Shown one piece after another: positions 30,101 to 40,690 of a DNA stretch of 64,000 nt (positions within the stretch are counted from its first letter, which is position 1; each line of letters begins with the position of its first letter). Source of the DNA: Zygaena filipendulae (Eukaryota; Arthropoda; Insecta; Lepidoptera; Zygaenidae); assembly GCA_907165275.2 (NCBI GenBank), contig CAJRBF020000007.1, forward strand, positions 124,001 to 188,000. The letters run 5' to 3'. A program made the position numbers and the translations under genes. Below the pieces are notes generated by a model, which was not told the origin of the DNA, did not search any database, and saw nothing but the letters and a program-made list of their open reading frames with translations.

Positions 30101-30850
30101 ACCGTCTACCAGGCCGAGCTTCTGGCTGTAAGCAGAGCGGCAAAGGAGGCCCACAAACGCAGTGACACTACATACGCGATATATAGTGACTCGATGGCGG
30201 CTCTCCAGGCTGTAGCGAATCCCGGTTGCCTCCATCCCCTGGCAGTGGAAACCAGAGACACCATTGCAAACTGTAATATCCAGAACAAGAGTGTCTCCTT
30301 GTTTTGGATAAAAGCCCACGCAGGATTGGAGGGAAACGAGAGAGCTGATGCGCTCGCCAAAGAGGCCGCCCTCGGGTCCAAAAAGAGACCGGATTATGAT
30401 CTGTGCCCGGTCTCATTCGTCAAGCGAACACTCCGTACGGAGACGCTTGACGAATGGAACCGGAGATACAGATCCGGAGAAACTGGGGCCATCACAAAAA
30501 TGTTCTTCCCGGATGCGGTTGCCGCGTACAGTATAGTAAGGAGAATGGATGTCAACAGTGTGGCGACGCAAATTCTGACGGGGCACGGTGGGTTCTCCGA
30601 ATACTTGAGCCGTTTCAAGTGTAAGGAGAGTCCATCGTGCGCCTGCGATTCCGACAAACAGGAAACGGTCCCGCACTTGCTTTTTGAATGCCCCATCTTC
30701 AGTAGGCAACGTAACGATGCAGAACTGGAGATGGGAGCAAGCATGTGTAGGGAGAATGCGCCGCTGCTAATTGCAGGAAAACTGAGGGACACTTTCCTAG
30801 AATACTGTATCAAATTAGCAAGAATTGTAAATAAAAGGAACAAAGTGTAA
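27176..30850 (+). CDS. R1-group ORF2: endonuclease, reverse transcriptase, RNase H (1224 codons)
   Basis: An intact polyprotein. The endonuclease occupies about 1-225 (NPYLIIQANLQRKR, LLQEPYVGG, VLGGDANAKSIWWGG, SDHNGITF). The RT occupies about 480-800 with SYRPIGLLPVLGKIFEKM, TRQYGFMAQRSTEDSL, SLDIEGAFDSAWW, GCIQGSIGGPILWNLMLD and QAFADDVVLMF (about 690). RNase H has FTDGSK (about 940), E in YQAELLAV, YSDSMAAL and WIKAHAGLEGNERAD. A CxC...HLLFEC Cys/His motif lies at about 1155. FADD and the RT blocks fit R1-like elements; RNase H is more typical of LOA/I relatives, so the clade is left at R1 group. No ATG lies at the start: the annotated first codon is GTG, and the frame is closed by TAG at 27161. 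Reinitiation or +1 shifting from ORF1 is therefore likely. Confidence 0.93.
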   Translation: MAPDVSNPYLIIQANLQRKRLAMQELLIEAARRRTAVALLQEPYVGGTGSLKNYRGVRVVQNSERGGGTVKAAIVVFDPDLDIIPCPQLTTNNIVVVGIRTRAWTITLVSYYFEPDQPIGPYLEHLRKIERRMGSVRLVLGGDANAKSIWWGGDTDNVRGEDMCAALGELGLYILNDGKTPTFDTIRGGTRYRSYVDVTACSADLLDLVEDWRVDESLTGSDHNGITFRLLLQKSKGIKIERTTRIFNTRKANWEQFCEKLPQALQNSHLNLVQINDINDQTSLENAVQNYTTAILETCKETIPKKVNKIILTMPWWTEELSKMKKEVATRKRRIRNAAPVRREEVVRLYLEQKEKYESSARRAQTESWKEFCGKQDREGVWEGIYRVIGRTAIRQEDLLLEKDGRVQDARESVRLLAETFYPWDEERDDNAEHAITRGKAEVVNSVGRGEEHDPPFTMNELEMTCKSFNPKKAPGADGLTSDICSRAVACDPEVFLALVNGCLRCRYFPNIWKKATVVVLRKPGKDSYVAPKSYRPIGLLPVLGKIFEKMLVTRLKFHLLPRMSTRQYGFMAQRSTEDSLYNLMQRIRGKLEKKRIITIISLDIEGAFDSAWWPAIRVRLAEERCPVNLRRVIDSYLENRSVAVRYAGEEHVRSTNKGCIQGSIGGPILWNLMLDPLLKGLKNRGDYCQAFADDVVLMFDGDTALEIEQRANAALEYVRAWGVRNKLKFAPHKTSAMVVTRRLKYDVPRLSMGGGDIGMVNEIKLLGLIIDHRLTFNSHIAQTWKKAVAIFGQLARAAKVSWGLNPEVIRAIYIAAVEPVILYAASAWAPAANKLGAQKRFRSVQRGFAQKLCKAYRTVSLHSALVLAGILPLDLRVREAASLYEAKKGVPLPSLGGREIERMTSALTTPHPAKRTRLEFDHLVDEELYRKNMDFSVRIFTDGSKIDGRVGAALSLWNRGAEIRAIKLALPSYCTVYQAELLAVSRAAKEAHKRSDTTYAIYSDSMAALQAVANPGCLHPLAVETRDTIANCNIQNKSVSLFWIKAHAGLEGNERADALAKEAALGSKKRPDYDLCPVSFVKRTLRTETLDEWNRRYRSGETGAITKMFFPDAVAAYSIVRRMDVNSVATQILTGHGGFSEYLSRFKCKESPSCACDSDKQETVPHLLFECPIFSRQRNDAELEMGASMCRENAPLLIAGKLRDTFLEYCIKLARIVNKRNKV

Positions 30851-31070
30851 AATCTATGATAAGTTATATATTAGGCATATATAAACTGTATCATAAATGT
30901 AATTAGGCTAAGAATAATAAGGAAATCTGTATTAATATAGCGAATAAGATTAAAGTACTAACTGCATGCGATAGAAATAAGGTAAATATAAGATAAAAAT
31001 AGATGTAAAGGTAAAATAGAGTATTTGTATAGAGTAAGGTAAAATGTAAAGTACTATAAATGAAAAAAGT

Positions 31071-31101
<31 letters not shown>

Positions 31102-31368
31102 TAAATAAATAAATAGTACCCCAAACCCTGTACCCCCCTAGAAACAAATAAAGTCGGAGGCATACCTAGGTTTAGCTGTAACTGTTAGATTGGAATCCCA
31201 CCAATGAAAAGAAAGAAAGATGATGAATGCCAGAAAGAAAAAGGAATGCGGAATGAAAGTGCGAGAAGAATTAAAGCGAGAACTGGTATGAAAGTGTGAT
31301 TTAGTGATAAGGGCGCCGATCATGTTGGCGGTAGCTAGTATAACAACAAAAAAAAAAAAAAAAAAAAA
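30851..31368 (+). other. 3' UTR and poly(A) tail of the R1-group element
   Basis: Non-coding. A (TA)n microsatellite lies at about 31072-31098 and a 21-nt A-run at 31348-31368, directly before the TSD copy. Confidence 0.85.
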
Positions 31369-31382
31369 GTTCAAGTAGACAC

Positions 31383-31958
31383 TTAAATTCAGGCATAGAA
31401 TTAATTCAAGTTAAAGTTTTCAACTGTAAATATATTGATAACATTATCTCTGTTTATTGCACCCCCTCCATACGAACCTCTCCAGGAGACTGGAATGAAT
31501 TGTTTTCCATTTACACATCAAAAACTCTGATTCTTGGTGATTTTAATGGCCACCATTCGAGTTGGTCGTGCAAGACTGACCTAAGAGGGATCCAGATTTT
31601 CGACTCAATAATGGAGAATAACTACGCTATTCTTAACGATGGGAGCGCGAAACGTTCTAAGTTAGTAAGTGGTGTACTACAGGAGACTTCCCCGGATATT
31701 TCAGCAGTGTCAGCAGACATAGCACTACACTTTGACTGGACCGTTATGAATGAAACATTAGGCAGTGACCACCTTATAATTAAAATTTCTATGTCATTCC
31801 AAAATATTTGTCCCCGATTCTTAAAAAAAAGAAACTTTAAAAAAGCGAACTGGTCAATGTATACAGATTATATACGTAATAGACTCGAAAATTTTACACT
31901 ACCACCCGATTTGCAAACCGGTTACGATATATTTATGAAAATCATTAATGTCACCTGA
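31383..31958 (+). pseudogene. I-like ORF2, C-terminal endonuclease (piece 4)
   Basis: Continues in the same frame from SSSRH as LNSGIELIQVKVFNCKYI and includes TLILGDFNGHHSSW and SDHLIIKI, the last blocks of the AP-type endonuclease. The reading is intact until about 31950. There a deletion or frameshift removes the segment before PELSKAVAERRLALNFFR, which continues in another frame. Confidence 0.85.
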
Positions 31959-33143
31959 ACCTGAACTGTCAAAAGCGGTAGCTGAACGACGCTTAGCATT
32001 GAATTTTTTTAGAAAAAACCCCACCCCAGGTAACCTTACTATTTTACAAAACAAGATAGGCAATAGTCAACGCTTGATGAGAAAAGCTAAAAGCGAGGCA
32101 TGGTTCCAGTTATGCTCCTCAATCAATGAATCAACAACGCTAAGTGATATGTGGCAGAAGATGAAGTGGTTAAAAGGGTATAAAGTCGCCAGTTGGCATG
32201 TAGATGAGATAATGGTTAATAAACTTTTGCGTAACTTCGGATTATGTCTGCCCAAAACCACCAATTTTTAGTTCATACAACGCGCAATTAGAATCCCCCA
32301 TTAACAAACATGAACTACTGAAATGTATAAAATAAAAGATACTGCCCCAGGGTACGATAACATTTCTTATTCAATGATCCACAATTTGCCTGATTCCGGT
32401 AAAGAGACACTATTGAAAATATATAATACAGTTTTAAAGTTTGGTGAGATACCTCAACAATGGCGCAATATACGTGTAGTTCCGATCCCGAAACCCGGTC
32501 GCGATCCATCGTGTGAATCAGCTCTTCGTCCAATCTCACTGATCTCTTGCCTTTGCAAAATATTTCACTCTATCATTAACAATAGACTTGAGTGGTATTT
32601 AGAAAAAAATAATATGTTGCACGAAGAAACTACGGGATCCAGAAAGACAAAATCTACATTCGATAATTTAAGCAATCTTATAACTAGAATCCATCTCGGG
32701 TTTGCTAAAGATCAAATGACCATTGGCTGTTTCATAGATATAAATAACGTCTATAACAATATAGATATAAATGCATTACTCCGTATACTAGACCAACTAG
32801 GCATCGGATCGAGAATCTGCCTCTACCTGTGGTCATTTTTACAGGAGCGCTTTTTAAATATTCAATTGAACAACGAGTGTATATGTAGAAGCACAGCTCG
32901 AGGAATCGCCCAGGGTGATCCACTTTCTCCTTTACTATTTAACGTAGCAACTATCAACATTAGTAAATCTATTAGAAACGTTACAATCTCGCAGTATGCA
33001 GACGACTACGTGCTTTACACATCGTGTAAAACTATTGAAAAAGGTTCTAGTGTCATGCAGCAAGCTTTGAACTGTTTTTCACGATTATTAGCGGAGTTAG
33101 CTTTAAGATATATCACCAGCAAAGAGCAAAGTATGTATATTTA
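31948..33143 (+). pseudogene. I-like ORF2, linker and reverse transcriptase, with frameshifts
   Basis: The part at 31948-32271 is the linker (PELSKAVAERRLAL, ...MRKAKSEAWFQLCSSIN). The frame then shifts, and a shift in AAATAAAAG near 32330 leads to the RT: IKDTAPGYDNISY, LRPISLISCLCKIF, ETTGSRKTKSTFDNLSNL, CFIDINNVYNNID, GIAQGDPLSPLLFNVA and SQYADDYVLYTS, the catalytic YADD. Changes at conserved sites (INNVYN where D.AYD-like residues are usual) also point to decay. At 33143 the frame breaks again. The copy cannot make a working enzyme as it stands. Confidence 0.85.
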
Positions 33144-33571
33144 AAAAAGGCATTAATCGACACCCTATAGATCTAACTATTGATAATATTCCTCTGGAAC
33201 TGACTGACACTGTAAAATATCTGGGGATGTGGTTGGATCGATCATTGAAGTGGAAAAAACACATCAATGAGTTAACAGGTAGAATATCTAAGTACTTGAA
33301 TGTTTTTAAGGTATTGGCTGGCTCTGGATGGGGAGTGCACCCTAAACACTTAAGAAGAATATATATAGCTATTATAAGGAGTAGAATCGATTATGGTAGC
33401 TTTCTCTACGATCATAGCTATAAAACTCACTTGTACAAAATAGACAAAGTTCAAAATCAAGGGTTAAGAATTGTTGGAGGTTTTATCAAATCCACCCCAA
33501 TCCATGTAATGGAGAGTGAATTATGTATTCCTCCACTGAATGTTCGCAGACGGTTTTTGGGTAGCAAATTC
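33144..33571 (+). pseudogene. I-like ORF2, RT thumb region
   Basis: In a shifted frame it reads LTDTVKYLGMWLDRSLKWKKHI and IAIIRSRIDYGSFLYD, the usual region after the RT palm. It is cut at GSKF by the insert at 33572 and continues at 33829 as WLKCRSIENN. Confidence 0.8.
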
Positions 33572-33821
33572 ATACAGCAGCAGCAGGTAGCAGACATAAT
33601 GCTGAGTCAAGGACCATTTCGAGCGTGAAGACATACCACACAAATGGCAAAATACGTTATTGTTTCTTGTTCAGTTTTATTTTGTTTTTCTTTATTTTGT
33701 TTTTCTTTATTATTTATTTTGTTTTACTTTAATTGTTTTCATTTGTGTTGTCCTGTATGTGTTCATTTGTGTTGTGTTTCTCCTTCGTTTGAATAAATCT
33801 TTCTTTTCTTTTCTTTTCTTT
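33572..33821 (+). mobile_element. Short tailed retroposon insert (250 bp)
   Basis: A 7-bp TSD CAAATTC lies at 33565-33571 and 33822-33828. The insert ends in AATAAATC followed by a run of CTTTT units. Excision restores the host reading. No ORF beyond chance. Probably a 5'-truncated non-LTR tail or a SINE. Confidence 0.75.
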
Positions 33822-33828
33822 CAAATTC

Positions 33829-34985
33829 TGGCTTAAATGTAGATCCATAGAAAATAATGTAACAATAAAGATCCTACAAGATCTGCTTCAGTATAGAGAT
33901 GGCAGGTATTTCCTAGATAAAAAGAAACCCCTGTTACTGGATATTCACGAATCCCTGAACAGGCTCCGCATCTACTCTAGCCGGGTGCTGGATATGTTTG
34001 CTATGAACACATGGGTAAGTGGTTTGGACTTGACGCACATTATATACATTGATATAGACCCCGTTACAAAAGCAAAACGTCACTATAATCCCGTGTATCT
34101 TAAAAGGGTATGTGAAGAGTACATCAACGAAGAATATAGTCACTATTATACAATATACACTGACGGTTCTAAGGACGGAGGTTCGACCGGAGCTGCTTTT
34201 TTTGACTCTCTACTATAAGCAATGATGTATGCATTATGAATGCTGAGCTTATTGCAATTTGTGAAGCTTTGGCATATATAAAATCGATAAATTATGACAA
34301 ATTTGTGATCTTCACTGATTGTCGCAGCGCGCTTCAACACTTGGCTCGGTGCACCTCGGTTGTCCGAGGCACACCGATTGCCTACTCCGTACTTAAAATT
34401 ATTATAGAACTTAAGCTAGAAGGTAAGTGTATTAAACTTCAATGGATCCCTTCTCATTGTAACATTGGAGATAACAACAAAGTGGATTCATTTGCTCGAC
34501 AAGCCGTTGATGATGGTATAATTTATGATATCCTTCCATTTTATTTAGATTGTATTCACATAATTAAAAAACTGTGCTATGATTTGTGGCACGAATATTT
34601 TGACCAGCGTTCCAAGGAGAAAGGGATTTGGTACAAGACGATCCAACCACAACCTGCTAACATACCCTGGATAGACAATAATAAATTGAATAGAACAGAC
34701 ATGGTGATAGCCTTAAAGCTTCGTTCTGGACATGTGCCCACGAAAAAGTTTGCATTTTTAATGGGTAAGGTTTTATCCCCAAATTGTCCCGACTGTGGAG
34801 TCCCGGAGGACATTTATCACATACTTATGGAGTGTAAACGTAACGAAGCTTTTCGGAGAAGTATCTCCCTAAATTGTGTACAAATGGGCAATTGTAATAG
34901 TATTCTGGCAAGCCCGCTTTCGGAGGAAGCAAAACTTTTATACGAACTGTATAAAATAGGCATGCAATGTATATCTCCACCGTAG
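33829..34985 (+). pseudogene. I-like ORF2, RNase H and C-terminal region
   Basis: Two frames. To 34218: WLKCRSIENNVTIKILQDLL..., VLDMFAMNTWVSGLDL and then RNase H YTIYTDGSKDGGSTGAAFF with its first Asp. After a small deletion, 34236-34985 reads MNAELIAICEALAYI (Glu), VIFTDCRSALQHL (Asp) and LQWIPSHCNIGDNNKVDSFA (His/Asp). It ends with a zinc-binding-like CPDCGVPEDIYHILMEC. The RNase H core residues are present but split by the deletion. The order RT, RNase H, CCHC is that of I-like elements. Confidence 0.85.
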
Positions 34986-35162
34986 TAGTGAGTCTACACT
35001 TACGGTGGTACAGACTTATTGATAAAATTATTATTGTAACACCGACATTATCCTACTCTGTTTGTTATAGATAATTATTGTAACTTAAACTAGTGATTTT
35101 GCCTACTGAGCGGCATAATCGCATAATGTGATTACGCTCAATAAATAAAGAGAAAAAAAAAA
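34986..35162 (+). other. 3' UTR of the I-like element
   Basis: Ends with CAATAAATAAAGAG and an A-run, followed by the second TSD copy at 35163-35174. Confidence 0.8.
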
Positions 35163-35174
35163 AAGTAAATGTGT

Positions 35175-35463
35175 AAAAAGAGAAGCGGGTAGGCGCAAAA
35201 GTGTAAAGTCGTTTTTTTAGAGCTCTAAATTTAACTTATTAAATTAAATTAAATTTGTTTGCAAAAAAGTTCCTATTAAGCTTTGACCGTTATTCGAAGC
35301 CTAATATTTGAGAGTAGCATCACTGTTTTCATTCACGAGTCGGTCTATTGGCCGGATGGACGTACGATTTCTCCTACTTCCAGCCGTTACTCGTTCACCA
35401 CCAGGCGGCGGGCGGCGAACAAGAACGGCCGATTGTCATTGGCGTCAATTTTTTCGTCACGTT
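35175..35463 (+). other. DNA between the I-like element and the 12.7 kb LTR element, possibly the 5' end of the outer DIRS
   Basis: No ORF with recognisable content. Together with 48157-48208 and 60411-60482 it forms a continuous sequence, once the insertions are removed, leading to a DIRS-type gag at 60483. The left boundary of that DIRS was not found. Confidence 0.4.
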
Positions 35464-35773
35464 TGTCATGTTTTCTATTAGTCTTTCCTTATTTCAGGGA
35501 ATTCTAGCATTATGTCATGGCAACACTGTTATTTAGTCGGTACCCTCATTCCCATTTGATAAATTAAAGTAGTGTACGCCCACAATTGTTGGTGGGGTTG
35601 TGGGTATAAATACTAGTGTCAGCACAGAAGAGCTTCATTCTAGTTATTCTGCTCGACTTAAGTGGTCGTAATAAGTGTTCTATTTCTATTGTATATATAG
35701 TATATGTGCGGTTGTAATAGCTATAATAGTGAGAATAAAAGTATAGTTAACTAGAGTATCTCTTTTCTTTACA
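35464..35773. repeat. Left LTR of the LARD-like element
   Basis: Begins TGTCATGTTTTCTATTAGTC and ends TTTCTTTACA. It contains a TATAAATA box at about 35604. Pairs with 47847-48156. Confidence 0.92.
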
Positions 35774-38700
35774 TCTCAGAAGTGTGACGTGAACCCGAGA
35801 AACTGTAAGTACTTACCCACATTGATTTTATTGTTACAATGATTTTTGGATATAATTACTGACTCGCTAGGTATTAGACTAGTAGAATGGAAACATTAAT
35901 ACTATGAAACGTGATTCTGACTGCCAATAGCTGTTGGTTCAAAGTACAAATCATGGAAAGAACATTAGGTCAGGGCACTCCCTGATATTGTTCCTTTCAA
36001 TGAGAGCCCCGAGACCATCGATCGTAATTGATTATGGTCCCGAGGTACTACAATTAATTGACGCTGTTGGTCGTTGTTTTTCTTTGTACTTTCGTTATTC
36101 TAAATTATTGGCATACCAAATCGATGTTATTAGTTTCGTGATGAAGGTAGTCAGAAATTTTTGACAAAGCAAATCGATAATTCCAGTTTTTATCGGGGTA
36201 CCTCCCAATAATACTGAATAGTTAGTTATTAATAATATTGAAGTGCATTGTCATGACCCTAATGTTACTCTCTGGCGGCTTTTAGAACTCCTTAACGAGT
36301 AATAGCAGTTTGAATAACCTCTATTTTCCAATTTTACACTTTTGCGAGCCATAAATAAGAAATGGCAGCATTCCTTCAGTTAAACTATTCCCCGCGGTTC
36401 CACCCGCGTTGATTTCCGAGCTCCCACGGGAATTATGTACCCCTGGCAACATGTTGTATGCAAATTTAATGTAGTTTTTCCGACAATTCAAACATTTATT
36501 ATTATAGTTATATGTATTTCAAACAATTTGTATAATCTTTGACAAATTGGTGAAAACCAAATGAAAATCCGTTCAGTTGTTTTGAGTTTATCGCAAACAG
36601 AGAGATAGACAGACAGAAAAGAGGGCTTTTCTTAACAAATGTAGTGATTACCGCTGAAAAAGAAAAAAAAGGGAGATTGGGTTCGACTTTTTGTTTTTTT
36701 TGTTTGTAAATACCCTACCTTATTGCAATCGCAGATATTTGATTGAGATGCCATCTCTTAATGCATATTATATTTTTTCTTGAATGAACTTCAGTTAAAT
36801 TTCGTTGTCGACTCGTTTTAATTGGCGCAGTAGGGAAGGGTTCAATTCCGATGAGGGTGGACTTTTGTCTTTTTGTGATAAACACAGGGTTCCACTTTTC
36901 ATGTAATTTAGGCATGTATACATGTGCTTTTGTAAAATGTGTTTCTTATTGTGTGTGTACAATAAAGTATATTTGAGATAAGTGATTTGATACATAAGTA
37001 TCTGTACCTTTATACCACGTTTGCTTGGTTTCTATAACACAAGCTTATATCTTAGTGTAAGGTCAAGTAGATCTGTGAATTGTGACTTATGAAATGGATT
37101 AAACAAATCTTGTGTGGTTGTGTGTTTAATGGAATTCAAGTTATAATAAAGTGAACCATTACACAAGTGACCAAAACAGTATGATTTTGTGTATATTCAA
37201 GTTGCCTTCCTTTATATGCCATCATATTAAAGTAGTAGCAACTTATTGAACTAGAGACACATTTGAACATGAAGTTAATGTTTGTTAGAGTTTATTTTGT
37301 GAGATGAACTAATCCTTTCCTCCAAATTAAAGCAGAAATATTTTCTTTGAAATGTGTATATACCAGTTGAATGTGCTCAGGAGGCTATGTAAGCTGAACC
37401 AAGTATGCTCAGCGATGGTATGCCAAGCTAAGTGTGATCAGAGAAGGCTATGTATGTCGAGCCATGTGTGTTCAGAAAGGGCTATGTATGCCGACTGCGG
37501 AGCCATGTGTGCTCAAAAATGGCTATGTATGCCGACTGAAGAGCCATGTGTGCTCAGAAATGGCTATGTATGCCGACTGAAGAGCCATGTGTGCTCAGAA
37601 ATGGCTATGTATGCCGACTGAAGAGTCATGTGTGCTCAGAAATGGCTATGTATGCCGACTGAAGAGCCATGTGTGCTCAGAAATGGCTATGTATGCCGAC
37701 TGCCGAGTCATGTGTGCTCAGAAATGATTATGTATACCGAGCCATGTGTGTTCAGAAATAGTTATTTATGCCGAGCCATGTGTGCTCAGGAATGATTATG
37801 TAAGTCAAGCTTAATGTGTTCAGAATGGCTATGAACGTCTGGGACCGGGGTAATCAGAGATGTGCTTAAAATAGGCTTTGTGTGCCTTTTTAATGAAACC
37901 ACGTGAAGTTTGGGTAAACTGTTTGTGTCCCAAGTATTGTGAAATGCGATATATCATATAGATGAAGTTAATGCGTTTGCTTGAATAGTTAACTATGAAA
38001 GAAAATCCTGATTGACCAGTTAGTTAAATTTTCCTTTGAAATTCTAATTTCAAGGTACCCGGTGTCAAAGTGAACATGAATAATGGTAACAAAAGCTGAT
38101 GCTTTCTTACCCCTGGGCAGCTTTCTGTATTTGCATTTAGTAACTTTTTGGGGAATTAATTTTGAGTCGATTACTGTAAAAAGGTAGACATATGGATAGA
38201 AGGATGTATTGCACCATTAACCTATGCAAGTATGGACCATATTGGGGTATTCTGACCTCTTGTTTGTGACGTAGAGATATTCTTCTTCTTTTCGAATTTG
38301 ACACAGGCGTCTTGGTTAAGTAAGTGCCTTAATCATGCCAGTTTCAGTTAGAGAGAACGATGGACAGTCATAAAGAATTATTTAATCTGAGTCATGACAC
38401 GTGAGTCGTGACATATTTTTGCAGTGGGCATTTCGCTGTTATTTGGGATTGTGCAGCATACCTTATTACGACGGGCGATGTAGATAATGCTGTTTACATG
38501 TTTTATATGATATTAGCAACTTTCTTGATAGAATGAAAAAAAAAAGTGTATTAAAAGACAATACTGCCAATAGATTAGGGACCGTGGTGTGAACCGCAGT
38601 TTTATGATTCCCTCGTTAAAATGATGCTATGACTTCCGATCACTGAAGAAAATTTGAAGTCTGTTAAATAGTTCTAGAGATTATCCATTCCAGACGAACT

Positions 38701-40053
38701 GACAAACTATACCTATTTACGACATTGATTAGCATACATTTCACCCAAAAGTGTTAACCAGTGTGCATACTAAGGATGAAGATAATGATGACAGTGACCA
38801 AGCCTGTCCGCTATTCAGGAGGTTCCTGGGGTCGATTCCCGCTATGGTCTAATTCGTGTGATAAACATTCGTTTCCGCTCTCTAAGTCTAGACGTGTTAG
38901 ATTTAGGATGAAAGTTTGCATCATTCTTAATATATTGTTACGAGCTTTTAATTTCAATATTCGAATGTAAAGTGAGTTGTTCGCACCTTTTATCAACCTT
39001 TACAAACCATAATATCTCAACCACCTGTTGGTATGCGATTGAAATGGTATTTGTCTGCCTATGTAAGTTCAGTGACAAAGTAACGTTATGGTGACCTCGA
39101 GCTCATATGATGATGAGCTAGGATTTATAGATTGAAACTATTTGATGGCAAATGGTGTACGGCATGGCAGTCGAGTTTATAGCCAGTTTGTTTTATTGCA
39201 ATGAGTACTTTCCATAACATGCGAATGTTAACTTTTATGCGTAGGTGTCGCATTCTTATATTATGCAGTTAGGGAACATACTATTGCACAGCTACATCCG
39301 TGCATCGGTAATTTCAAGTGTTACCTATGTTTACTTCACAATAGACTGGATTAGATGGAATGGATGAAATTGTAGATTTGACGGGATGAAATTTATGTGA
39401 TATTTTTGACTAGAATACAAGTGTAGTATGAATGACTAAGAAACTTTTTTTTTTGTTATTTGATTCAAGTAAGAAAGCGGTGGTGTATCAAGTTGAAATA
39501 TGTTGATAAAATACTTCAACTTTTAATAGTCCACGTATTATTCGAAATACAAAAGTCCCAGTGTAGACTTTAGTTATGTTCTGCCACGCTCGATATGTTG
39601 TAATTCCTGTTAACTTTATATCAACTATGTGGATAGATGACTATGGCAGTTATTACTTATAATATCATTGGATCATGAAGCCAAAATTATTGTTTACTGT
39701 GTGTAAGTAGTTTTGAATCTGTCAAGAGTATGTTTTTACAGAAATAATCATGAATGATATTTTTGACTTGTAATCAAATTAAATCTTAGCTATTCATTGA
39801 GCGTCATGCAATCCTTAAGAACTTCGAGGATTCCGTGGATAACTTGCTACGGAAATTATCGATTTTAAGTACTTAACTTAATTTTTTTTAAAGATTGTTG
39901 CATTTATACCTGTAAGTTTATACATACGGAAATGAAAAATGTTTTCTTGAAAATCAAATATTGTGCTTTTGAGTCGGTTTAATATTGTCAGAATATTCCT
40001 CTTTATTGAAATATCATAAAGTCACAATGAATGAAGTGTGGAAGGGTTTTGCT
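35774..40053. other. Left internal region of the LARD-like element
   Basis: AT-rich with no gene recognised. A motif common in lepidopteran repeats (aaatccgttcagttgttttg, then acagacagacag-like) lies at about 36568-36620, and a 41-bp tandem array at 37370-37850. The longest frames are short and unlike known proteins. Confidence 0.7.
37370..37850 (+). repeat. 41-bp tandem repeat array, about 11 copies
   Basis: The unit contains GGCTATGTATGCCGACTGAA then GAGCCATGTGTGCTCAGAAA. Adjacent central copies are spaced exactly 41 bp (for example 37561 to 37602). Outer copies are shorter and more diverged. Confidence 0.88.
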
Positions 40054-40064
40054 ATTATTCTTCA

Positions 40065-40215
40065 GGCTTTGTCCGAAGGGATTCCTTAAATAACACTTGT
40101 AGTACCGCGTAGTGGTTCGCCGTTCATGCACTAAATTTGAGGGTAGGAATACTAGAAGCAAAAGAAAATATCAATCTTTCCTTATAAATAGACCTACCAA
40201 CCCGCTCGTGTCATT
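40065..40215 (+). repeat. Left inverted terminal repeat of the DIRS element
   Basis: Starts GGCTTTGTCCGAAGGGATTC and matches the reverse complement of 45387-45537 over 151 bp with no mismatch noticed. Confidence 0.92.
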
Positions 40216-40690
40216 CGCTTTTTAGTGCTCGCCGCGAACGCACGTCTCGTGTCTTCCACTCGTTTCTACATTACGTCAAAACATTACGTTTATATCTAAT
40301 AATATTATAATCTTGCAAAACGCAAGACCGACGATTACGAAAAATTATATAAAATTGGAGAAGAAAGTGAAACGACGCGCGACGATGTCGCAGCCGGAGT
40401 TGATCCTCGGATGGTGTTGGTTATGAAGGTTAGTAAAAATAGTGATTCAATTTTTGTCCTACACTTCATAAATAACAACAATTGAGCAATGAGCATAATT
40501 AATGACCATACATTTTCTAAGGGTTTGCGTTCTTCTCTTTGGAGTTGTTACTACCCTGGTTTTTTGGTTATGAAAAAATGTACCTACCTGGTTTTGTATT
40601 CTTAACCAAATAATCAAGTTTTTATGCTTATATACCTACCAACAATCCCTACAACTTTTTAAAATGAATAAAAACATACGAACAGCTATT
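40216..40690 (+). other. DIRS leader with possible remnant of the gag start
   Basis: GC-richer up to about 40430, with ATGTCGCAGCCGGAGTTG at about 40385 and a donor-like GAAG|GTTAGTAA near 40430. After that it is AT-rich with no ORF. A short first exon of gag is possible but unproven. Confidence 0.35.

Larger units (their letters stand above)
16969..31368 (+). mobile_element. R1-group non-LTR retrotransposon insertion, itself containing a nested element
   Basis: The 14-bp TSD GTTCAAGTAGACAC at 16955-16968 and 31369-31382 bounds 14.4 kb ending in a poly(A) run of 21 A. Excision restores the endonuclease frame of the I-like host element exactly. The 3' part carries intact ORF1 (25714-27174) and ORF2 (27176-30850). 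The 5' part (16969-25713) is far longer than a normal 5' UTR, because a minus-strand non-LTR element is nested in it (about 20399-25401). The remaining roughly 3.7 kb is unassigned and may hold further insertions. Intact ORFs, TSD and tail suggest recent activity. Confidence 0.85.
12719..35162 (+). mobile_element. I-like non-LTR retrotransposon, decayed and interrupted by at least four insertions
   Basis: A 12-bp TSD, AAGTAAATGTGT, flanks it at 12707-12718 and 35163-35174. The 5' end starts CAGTTCCACTCGGGATAC and the 3' end is an A-rich tail after AATAAATAAAG. Gene order is ORF1 with three CCHC knuckles, then ORF2 with AP-type endonuclease, RT, RNase H and a C-terminal Cys/His region. RNase H and this order fit the I clade (inference). 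Subtracting the inserts at 14554-16557, 16581-16893, 16969-31368 and 33572-33821, plus duplicated target bases, leaves about 5.5 kb, the length expected for a full element. Several small indels also break ORF2. Confidence 0.88.

Noticed and set aside
30903..31374. Minus-strand Phe/Tyr-rich ORFs at the R1-group 3' end
   Set aside because: Produced by the poly(A) tail and TA microsatellite read in reverse.
37352..37621. 89-codon Cys-rich ORF over the 41-bp repeats
   Set aside because: The period is not a multiple of 3, so the frame drifts through the unit; no conservation is expected.
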